Both the position numbers and the translations under genes were made by a program. The notes beneath the pieces are model-generated. The model was not told where the DNA came from. It was given only the letters and a program-made list of their open reading frames with translations, and ran no database searches. Below, in pieces: positions 57,808 through 64,000 of a DNA stretch of 64,000 nucleotides (its first letter is position 1; each line of letters starts with the position of its first letter). Source of the DNA: an uncultured bacterium (GTDB lineage: Bacteria > Bacillota_I > Bacilli_A > RF39 > UBA660); NCBI GenBank assembly GCA_946560065.1, contig CAMNUE010000004.1:90296-154295 (forward strand). The letters run 5' to 3'.

Positions 57808-58401
57808 TCAATCTTTTTTCCCTTTCCTAAATATTTTTTTATCTATCATAGTTTCATCTGAACCATCAATTATTGGAATATCAAGATTATAATGATTTAG
57901 GTAACTTATTATTGTATCTAGATTATTTAATAGTTTAACTTGACTGTTTTTCTATATATATTTTTGAAAGTCTAAGTATATACCAATAAAATATTTGGGA
58001 GGTATTTTTTTATATACTTGCCATTCATCATTATATGGACTTTGCCTAAATGGTAGTGGTGTATTTACCAAATAACTTGTAATTGGAGAACTTTGATTTA
58101 GAGGGGGTGTTTTGATTGCTTTTACTTGGCTATTTATAATGATTAGTGGTCTTGAATTGATTAACTGGAAGATAGAGTTTTTACTAGATGAACACTTTGT
58201 AATTGAGACATAATGTAGTCTGTTATAACTATCTGTTGTATTATTCTTAATACCTAATTCTTTCTTACACAGTATTCCTTTATCTAGAATGTTTGCTAGT
58301 ACTTCTAAGTCATCTACATAGTCATGATAATACCATGAGTTATATATTGTTATTTTTGTTTTTGTAGTTTCAATCTCCTTTAGATAATTATTTGATTGCA
58401 T
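57808..58401 (-). pseudogene. Unknown gene interrupted by an in-frame TAG
   Basis: From ATG 58401 the frame runs 149 codons to TAG at 57954-57952, then continues in frame for 47 more codons (QVKLLNNLDTIISYLN, LDIPIIDGSDETMIDKK) to TGA 57810-57808. The text after the stop is clearly protein-like, so the original was about 197 residues. The body reads KITIYNSWYYHDYVDDLEVLANILDKGILCKKELG, NRLHYVSITK, IFQLINSRPLII. That order recalls ADP-ribosyltransferase-like or related toxin folds only very loosely; I do not assign a family. Ribosome site GAGGTGAT. Either inactivated or read through. Confidence 0.65.
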
Positions 58402-58484
58402 GATATCACCTCAATTTTTAATATTATATAATAATTGTATTTAAAACAGAAGAAATATTTGATAAAATATAGGAGGTGATTTAG

Positions 58485-59714
58485 ATGAGTAAACCTTTAG
58501 CTTTAAAACTTGCACCTAATTCTCTTTGTGATGTTATTGGGCAAAGACATTTAATTGGTAAGGATAAGATTTTAACTAATCTTGTTAAAAATAAAAAGTT
58601 ATTTTCGATGATACTTTATGGGAAACCAGGAATTGGAAAAACTAGTATTGCGACGGCTTTAGTTAATGATTTAGGTGTTAGATATAGATTTCTTAATGCG
58701 ACTATTAATAGTAAGAAAGATCTTGATGTGGTGATTGAAGAGGCTAAAATGTATGGTGAGATTGTTCTTATTATGGATGAGATTCATAGACTTAATAAAG
58801 ATAAACAAGATGTTTTACTTCCTCAATTAGAGAGTGGTTTGATTACTTTAATTGGTATGACTACTTCTAACCCTTATCATGCGATTAATCCAGCTATTAG
58901 GAGTAGATGTCAACTTTTTGAATTAGAAGAGTTAGATACTGCTGATATAGTTGATGGCTTAAATAAGGCTATAAAACACCCTGATTTAGAAGGAATTGTT
59001 ATTGATGATAAAAGTATCGAGTTAATTGCTAAACTGTCTGGAAATGATCTTAGATACGCTTATAACTTACTTGAAATTGCTTTTTATTCTACTGATAGTA
59101 AAGTTGTTGATGAGAAACGTATTAAAACAATTAATAATAAACCTGTTTTCTTTTCTGATAAGAATGGTGATGGGCATTATGATGTTCTTAGTGGACTTCA
59201 GAAGTCTATTCGTGGTAGTGATGTTGATGCTGCTCTTCATTATTTGGGAAGACTTGTAATGGAAGGAGATTTGCAATCAATTTATAGAAGACTCAGTGTT
59301 ATTGCTTATGAAGATATTGGTCTTGCTAATCCAGCTATTGGTCCGAGACTTGATGCTGCTATTAATGCATGTGAAAGAGTTGGTTTGCCTGAGGGAAGGA
59401 TTCCTTTAGGAACTATTGTTGCAGAAATGGCCTTATCACCTAAAAGTAATACAGCCCATATTGCTTTTGATGCTGCTATTGCTGATATTGAGAATGGTAA
59501 CACTGGAAACTTACCATCACATATTAAAACTGACTCTACTACTTATAAATATCCACATGATTATCCTGGAGCTTATGTAGTTCAGCAATATTTACCTGAT
59601 AAGATTAAAAATAAGAAATATTATGCTCCCAAAGATATTGGTTATGAGCGACAATTAAAAGAGATTTATGAAAGATTAGAACAAATTAAAAGACACAAAA
59701 ATAGTTCAAATTAG
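58485..59714 (+). CDS. rarA: Replication-associated recombination protein RarA/MgsA
   Basis: 409 residues, AGGAGGTGA. Starts with the RarA signature SLCDVIGQRHLIG; Walker A GKPGIGKTS (about 48-56), Walker B IMDEIHRL, sensor-1 GMTTSNPYHAI, Arg finger AIRSRCQLFEL. C-terminal MgsA domain: SGLQKSIRGSDVDAALHYLGRL and EDIGLANP. A clamp-loader-like AAA+ ATPase acting at stalled replication forks with SSB. A little shorter than the E. coli protein (447). Confidence 0.95.
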   Translation: MSKPLALKLAPNSLCDVIGQRHLIGKDKILTNLVKNKKLFSMILYGKPGIGKTSIATALVNDLGVRYRFLNATINSKKDLDVVIEEAKMYGEIVLIMDEIHRLNKDKQDVLLPQLESGLITLIGMTTSNPYHAINPAIRSRCQLFELEELDTADIVDGLNKAIKHPDLEGIVIDDKSIELIAKLSGNDLRYAYNLLEIAFYSTDSKVVDEKRIKTINNKPVFFSDKNGDGHYDVLSGLQKSIRGSDVDAALHYLGRLVMEGDLQSIYRRLSVIAYEDIGLANPAIGPRLDAAINACERVGLPEGRIPLGTIVAEMALSPKSNTAHIAFDAAIADIENGNTGNLPSHIKTDSTTYKYPHDYPGAYVVQQYLPDKIKNKKYYAPKDIGYERQLKEIYERLEQIKRHKNSSN

Positions 59715-59730
59715 TGTCTTATTTTATTTT
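59689..59730. terminator. Bidirectional terminator
   Basis: AAGACAC (59690-59696) pairs with GTGTCTT (59714-59720) around the rarA stop; T-rich downstream and A-rich upstream. Confidence 0.7.
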
Positions 59731-60795
59731 CCATTCTGTTATTTTCTCTTCTGAATATGGGGAAATTATTTGATTTAATTTTTTGATTTTTTGAAGATTT
59801 GGTAATTGTTCTTGACGAAAATCCTTTAATTTATTTATGTTTTTTTCTGTATTTTCTATTAAATTGTCATAACTTTCATCACTTGCTGTTGTTGTTATAA
59901 TCTTTGAAGGATAACTAGAGTATGAATCATAGGACATTTCTCCTTTTCTATTGAAGCTTTCATGAAGGAAATCAATGATTGATGTTATTTGGTAGAAATT
60001 TTTATTGTCTTCACTTATTAAAAATCTATCAGGATTGAAGCCTAATCTTTTTGCAGTTTCTTCACTATAAATTGAATATGTTTGGTATGTTGGGTCATAG
60101 GTGTATTTTTCGTTATTTTCAATGATTCCAGTTATTAAATGATTTGTTAATCTTAGATTGAGAATTTTTATTGGACTTTTTTGGTATTTTGCTATGTCAT
60201 AAGCAGTAACATTTAAATTACAAGCTGGTATTTCTGCGGCATTTAAGATATCAGTTAACATTGAAGCAGCGTGTCTACAGACACCATACCCACATATTAT
60301 ACAGGAACCAAGCATCTTAGGAATATATGATTCCTTACTGTATTTTGGTGTTTTCCATTCATGTTCTGTTGTTGCGGAAAAGAAACCACTTTCAAGAAAA
60401 TTTGAGTAGAACCTAGAAATATCGAGTGACAAAGTAATATTAATACTTTTTAAGAAACTTACTAGATTTTTTAGATAATCTTCATATAATTTTTTATAGT
60501 CATTATATTGTTCTGATTCTTCAATTAATTTTATTATTTCTGACTCTCTTGTTTTTTTAAATAATGTTTGATAGATATTGACATTTCCTACTCCCAGTAA
60601 AATAATGTGTGGGATAATTGTGAATGGTACATTATCTAAAAAACAATTATATAACATACTTTCTCCAATAACTATTGAACCACAATTAATTAGAATTTTC
60701 TTTATGTCGTCTTTAGTTATTTCTTCTTTAGAAAATCTTCTTTTTTGTGACTCGATTAAGTCAATGTAGCCATTTTCATCATATATAGCATTCAT
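59719..60795 (-). CDS. Transglutaminase-like protein
   Basis: 358 residues. A Cys in GYGVCRHAASMLTDIL (about 170), His in TNHLITGI (about 218), and Asp in YTYDPTYQTYSIYS form the order of the transglutaminase/papain-like triad. The Cys motif GxxxC-R-H is typical of the family. The surrounding segments have no signal peptide or TM, so it is cytoplasmic. Substrate unknown; bacterial transglutaminase-like proteins act as proteases or cross-linkers. Confidence 0.75.
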   Translation of the reverse strand: MNAIYDENGYIDLIESQKRRFSKEEITKDDIKKILINCGSIVIGESMLYNCFLDNVPFTIIPHIILLGVGNVNIYQTLFKKTRESEIIKLIEESEQYNDYKKLYEDYLKNLVSFLKSINITLSLDISRFYSNFLESGFFSATTEHEWKTPKYSKESYIPKMLGSCIICGYGVCRHAASMLTDILNAAEIPACNLNVTAYDIAKYQKSPIKILNLRLTNHLITGIIENNEKYTYDPTYQTYSIYSEETAKRLGFNPDRFLISEDNKNFYQITSIIDFLHESFNRKGEMSYDSYSSYPSKIITTTASDESYDNLIENTEKNINKLKDFRQEQLPNLQKIKKLNQIISPYSEEKITEWKIK

Positions 60796-60853
60796 TTCAT
60801 TACTCCCTTAACATCTTATTCTAACTTAGATTAAAATGATTTGTCAATTTGAA

Positions 60854-60881
60854 AAAACAAGTGTTTTGGCACTTGTTTTTA
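60854..60881. terminator. Strong bidirectional terminator
   Basis: AAACAAGTG and CACTTGTTT around TTTTGG, with runs of A and T on the two sides. It ends the holA operon on the minus strand. Confidence 0.85.
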
Positions 60882-61814
60882 TATATTTAGTATAAATAAT
60901 TCTATTAAAGAATTTCCATCAATATCATTAGTTTTTATTTTTATATCAATTTCTGATAGTTTTTGCATTAAGTTTAATAATTCTTCTTCACTATAATATC
61001 TTGTAAGTTCTCTTGTTTTAGTTATTCTGTAATCAGATTTTTCTCCTAAGAAGTTTGCTATTTCTTTATCTCTTAGATTTCTTCGCTCTAATAATTTTAC
61101 TTGATAGATAATTCTTATTTGGCTTGCAAGGAGACCTATAATACTTAATGGTTCTATATCATAAGATAATAGTTCTTTATATTTTTTTAAGGCTTCTTTT
61201 TTATCTTTTAACGCTAAACTTCTAGAAAAGGCAAAAGTTAGTTCTTTTGAATCTCCTAATTTTTTTACTACTAAGTCTTCGATATCTTCCTTTGTGATTT
61301 TTTTATCTGATATTTTATAGTTTTTTAGTTTATGACATTCATTACTTATTTTTGTAATATCTCCTAGACAATATTCATCAAGTAGATTTATAGATGCTTG
61401 GTCAATTGTATAACTTTTAAATTCATTTTTTATGAAACTTTTGGTATTTAACTCAACACTAATATATTCGCATTTTTTCTTTAATTCCTTAGCTATTTTA
61501 GTAGTATTATTGAGTTTAGTTGCTTCAATAATTAAGAGATTGTCCTCATTAGGGTTATCAATATATTTAAATAAATGATCAATATCTTTTTTCCAGTCAT
61601 CATATTTTAAGTTTTCTAGCCCTTTAATAATAATTACTTTTTTATCACTTAGAAAGCTATATGTATCTAAATCTTCTAAGGCATTTTCTAGAGGTGTTTC
61701 TTCAACATCATAAATACTTATTGGAGCATCTTGAAATGAATTTTTCTTGATTAGGTTTTTTCTTTCTTTGATTAGTGAAAGAGAGTCTTGACTCTCTATT
61801 AAGTAACTAGTCAT
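60879..61814 (-). CDS. holA: DNA polymerase III subunit delta HolA
   Basis: 311 residues. The N-terminal AAA-like fold (YLIESQDSLSLIKERKNLIK, IIIKGLENLKYDD), a linker (KKLGDSKELTFAFSRSLALKDKK) and the C-terminal collar with IIGLLASQIRIIYQVKLLERRN match DnaX-binding delta subunits of low-GC Gram-positives. Opens the beta clamp during clamp loading. Overlaps the alaS end by 8 nt. Confidence 0.88.
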   Translation of the reverse strand: MTSYLIESQDSLSLIKERKNLIKKNSFQDAPISIYDVEETPLENALEDLDTYSFLSDKKVIIIKGLENLKYDDWKKDIDHLFKYIDNPNEDNLLIIEATKLNNTTKIAKELKKKCEYISVELNTKSFIKNEFKSYTIDQASINLLDEYCLGDITKISNECHKLKNYKISDKKITKEDIEDLVVKKLGDSKELTFAFSRSLALKDKKEALKKYKELLSYDIEPLSIIGLLASQIRIIYQVKLLERRNLRDKEIANFLGEKSDYRITKTRELTRYYSEEELLNLMQKLSEIDIKIKTNDIDGNSLIELFILNI

Positions 61815-64000
61815 TTTCTTTTATTACCTTTTCAATATGTTTAAATATTTCTGGTAATTTGTCAGTAGTTTTTCCTCCTCCTTGAGCGAAGGTTGGACTT
61901 CCCCCACCGTTCCCATCAGATGAGATTGCGGCATCTTTTACGATTAAACCAATATTTACGAAGCAATTACTTTTACCAATGAAATTTACGCTGTCATCTT
62001 CTTTGGTATTAGCAAAGAAGATAATTCCTTCATCCATTTCATTAATTAAGTTATCTGCTATACTTTTTAGAAGATTAATATCTTTATTTTTTAATTCCAT
62101 AATTAATATTTTTATACCGTTTATTTCTTTAATATTTTCACGGTAGATATCAAGATTTTGAAGTGTTTGCTTTTCTTTAACATCATAATATTTCTTTTCT
62201 AAATCTTTAACTTCTTGGTGAACATATTGTAATTCATTACGATTAAAAATAATATCCTTGTATGAAACTGGTTTATCGTTATTGATATCAACGTCAAATT
62301 CTAATTTGATACCAGAATTTCTTGCTTCTTCTAGAATTTCACGAGCTTTAATTAATAATTTTACCATTTCATCATTGTATGGCTTAATTGTTTCAAATAG
62401 TGTTTGTTCTATTTTATCTCCTGTTACGGCTTCAATACGATAAATGTTACTTCCTTTTGATTCACAACTACTAATTGCTAGTTTATCTATTTCTTTTGTA
62501 TTTGAAGCATGGGTTCCACCACATAGTTCGATTGATTTGCCAATTTTTACAACACGAACTGTGTCACCATATTTTTCACTGAATAAGGCCATTGCTCCCA
62601 TTTTCTTTGCTTTATCTAGTGGCATTATTTCTGTTGAAACAATTAGGTTTTTAGCAATCATATCATTTGCAAATTGTTCTACTTCTAAAAGCTTTTCATC
62701 AGTCATTTTACCTGAATAAGTAAAATCAAATCTTAATTTTTCTGAGTCAACATAGCTTCCTGCTTGCTTGATTGTATTTGATACTACCTGTTGCAATGAA
62801 TATTGTAGGATATGAGCACTTGAGTGGTTTGCTTCGATTTTTTTTCTACGGTCTTTATCAACTACTAATTCACATTCATCCCCTACTGTGATTTTACCAT
62901 CTAATAATCTAACTTTATGAATATGTTGTCCATTTGGTCCTTTAAAAACATCAACAACGCGAGCTTTAAAGTTTTTACCTATAATCATTCCAGTATCACT
63001 TACTTGTCCACCACTTTCAGCATAGAAACAAGTTCTAGCAATTGCTATATATGTGTCATGATCGATACTTTGAACTTTTTCATCTTTAGAGAAAATAGCT
63101 ATTATATGACTTTTTTGACGATATATTCCATAAGCAAAATCAGATTTATCAGTAAACTCTAATAATACTTTCTTTTGAGAAGCCATAGATGATTTGTTTT
63201 TTGCATTGTGTTTTGCCATTTCTTTTTGAACATTCATATATTTTTCAAACTCTTCACGGGAAACACTATATCCTAAATCTGTTAAATATTCTTCTGTTAA
63301 TTCAAATGGAAAACCGTAAGTGTCATATAATTTGAAGGCTTCTTCACCACTAATATATCCGTCATTAGATTCTTTTACTAATTCTTTTAAACGTCTTTCC
63401 CCTGCTTCTAGTGTTTTTAAGAATAGTTTTTCTTCTTCTAAGACTGTTGCTTCTACTTCTGCTCTTTTTTCAATTAAATATGGGTATGCCTCATGCATTA
63501 CATCTACAACATCAGAAACTATTTTGTACATGAATGGGCATTCCATACCAATGTTTTTTCCAAAGCGAACACTTCTTCTTAATAATCTTCTTAGAACGTA
63601 ACCTCTTCCTACATTTTCGAAGCATGCCCCATCAGCTAGAGCAAATGTGATTGCTCTGATGTGGTCAGCGATTATTTTAAATTCCTTTTGACCAACATAG
63701 TCATATTCTGATAATTCTTCGATATGCTTAATTATTGGTGTGAATAAGTCTGTCTCAAAATTACTATCAACATTTTGAAAGATACAACACCATCTTTCTA
63801 AACCTGCACCAGTATCAATATTTTTACTAGGCAGTTCTTTATAATCTTTTCTTTCAACTCCTTCTTTTGAATTGAATTGAGAAAAGACATTATTCCAAAT
63901 TTCAATATATCTTTCTTGTTCTTCATCTGCACAGAATAATTCAAAGGCATTTCCATCTTTATCGTATTTTTCTCCTCGATCAAAGAAAATTTCTGAGTCT
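61807..64000 (-). CDS. alaS: Alanine--tRNA ligase AlaS (5' end outside window)
   Basis: The frame is open from the C-terminus at 61807 to the window edge (about 730 codons visible); the internal Met at 63546 is not the start. Catalytic-domain remnants at the edge: SEIFFDRG, NIDTGAGLERW, ADHIRAITFALADGA, GRGYVLRRLLRR. Editing domain: NHSSAHIL (H-x3-H) and CGGTHASNTKEI (C-x3-H). C-Ala domain ends with DGNGGGSPTFAQGGGK. It charges tRNA-Ala and clears Ser/Gly mischarging. First gene of a minus-strand pair with holA. Confidence 0.97.
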   Translation of the reverse strand, partial: DSEIFFDRGEKYDKDGNAFELFCADEEQERYIEIWNNVFSQFNSKEGVERKDYKELPSKNIDTGAGLERWCCIFQNVDSNFETDLFTPIIKHIEELSEYDYVGQKEFKIIADHIRAITFALADGACFENVGRGYVLRRLLRRSVRFGKNIGMECPFMYKIVSDVVDVMHEAYPYLIEKRAEVEATVLEEEKLFLKTLEAGERRLKELVKESNDGYISGEEAFKLYDTYGFPFELTEEYLTDLGYSVSREEFEKYMNVQKEMAKHNAKNKSSMASQKKVLLEFTDKSDFAYGIYRQKSHIIAIFSKDEKVQSIDHDTYIAIARTCFYAESGGQVSDTGMIIGKNFKARVVDVFKGPNGQHIHKVRLLDGKITVGDECELVVDKDRRKKIEANHSSAHILQYSLQQVVSNTIKQAGSYVDSEKLRFDFTYSGKMTDEKLLEVEQFANDMIAKNLIVSTEIMPLDKAKKMGAMALFSEKYGDTVRVVKIGKSIELCGGTHASNTKEIDKLAISSCESKGSNIYRIEAVTGDKIEQTLFETIKPYNDEMVKLLIKAREILEEARNSGIKLEFDVDINNDKPVSYKDIIFNRNELQYVHQEVKDLEKKYYDVKEKQTLQNLDIYRENIKEINGIKILIMELKNKDINLLKSIADNLINEMDEGIIFFANTKEDDSVNFIGKSNCFVNIGLIVKDAAISSDGNGGGSPTFAQGGGKTTDKLPEIFKHIEKVIKEND

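Noticed and set aside
63798..63983. 61-codon minus-strand ORF near the window end
   Set aside because: It lies in another frame of alaS, whose correct frame (DSEIFFDRG ... TGAGLERW) is open through this region.
1..64000. CRISPR array, prophage or integrative element
   Set aside because: No regularly spaced short repeats, no phage structural genes, no integrase other than XerD in its usual chromosomal context.

Overview
The window is about 70% A+T and has short intergenic gaps, strong Shine-Dalgarno sites (AGGAGG, AGGTGA) and consensus sigma-A promoters. TGA is used as a stop and TGG as Trp, so this is the standard code and not a Mycoplasma/Spiroplasma code. Peptidoglycan genes (murC, a DacF-type carboxypeptidase), Bce-type resistance modules, a SpoIIM-like protein, the xerD-deoB pair and many small membrane proteins point to a wall-bearing, low-GC Bacillota/Mycoplasmatota-type gut bacterium, perhaps an uncultured RF39-like Bacilli lineage. 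That lineage is inference. No rRNA or CRISPR array is visible; there is one tRNA.

Layout. 1-11 kb: end of a BspA-like surface protein, a zinc-ribbon membrane protein, a large membrane protein, then two adjacent MacB/FtsX-type ABC exporters, the second built from two NBD-permease fusions. 11-19 kb: orphan pseudopilin, acyl-CoA synthetase/ASCH/TPR operon, a membrane-anchored XRE regulator, ZIP transporter, queH, ppaC. 20-24 kb: murC and partner, a PRTase-like protein, a nucleotidase, a flavin reductase-rubredoxin fusion, a broken DUF2975 gene. 24.5-29.4 kb: a complete Bce-type module (response regulator, intramembrane-sensing kinase, ABC ATPase, permease, tiny membrane protein) with two matching operators. 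29.4-30.4 kb: a gene-poor stretch carrying what looks like a type I toxin-antitoxin locus. 30.4-36.7 kb: a YtrA-like GntR/ABC operon, an ATP-grasp protein, a YibE/F protein, a histidine-phosphatase fusion. 36.8-44.6 kb: a long co-directional series of small enzymes. 44.6-51.9 kb: DacF-like carboxypeptidase, membrane MerR plus YbjQ, tRNA-Glu, MBL hydrolase, an IS200 insertion, SpoIIM-like protein, HTH regulator. 52-55 kb: paralogous lipoprotein-like genes behind a structured leader, DUF2726, an AT-rich spacer with 60-bp repeats, DUF1540. 55-64 kb: deoB, xerD, a broken gene, rarA, a transglutaminase-like protein, holA, alaS (5' end outside).

The most interesting region is 29.93-30.24 kb. A 24-residue hydrophobic peptide with a very strong ribosome site is encoded on the minus strand behind a good promoter. 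A convergent plus-strand RNA of about 90 nt has its own consensus promoter and a GAAA-loop terminator, and it carries a second copy of the peptide's start-codon/early-codon sequence, so it is antisense to the translation start. The two ends of the peptide mRNA can also pair over 26 bp. This is the logic of type I toxin-antitoxin systems (Fst/par, hok, AapA), but the peptide has no family signature I recognise.

A second regulatory signal is a ~70-bp promoter-like sequence present twice, upstream of the ABC exporter at 6.35 kb and upstream of the membrane XRE regulator at 14.7 kb. It suggests a regulator-exporter pair separated by 8 kb.
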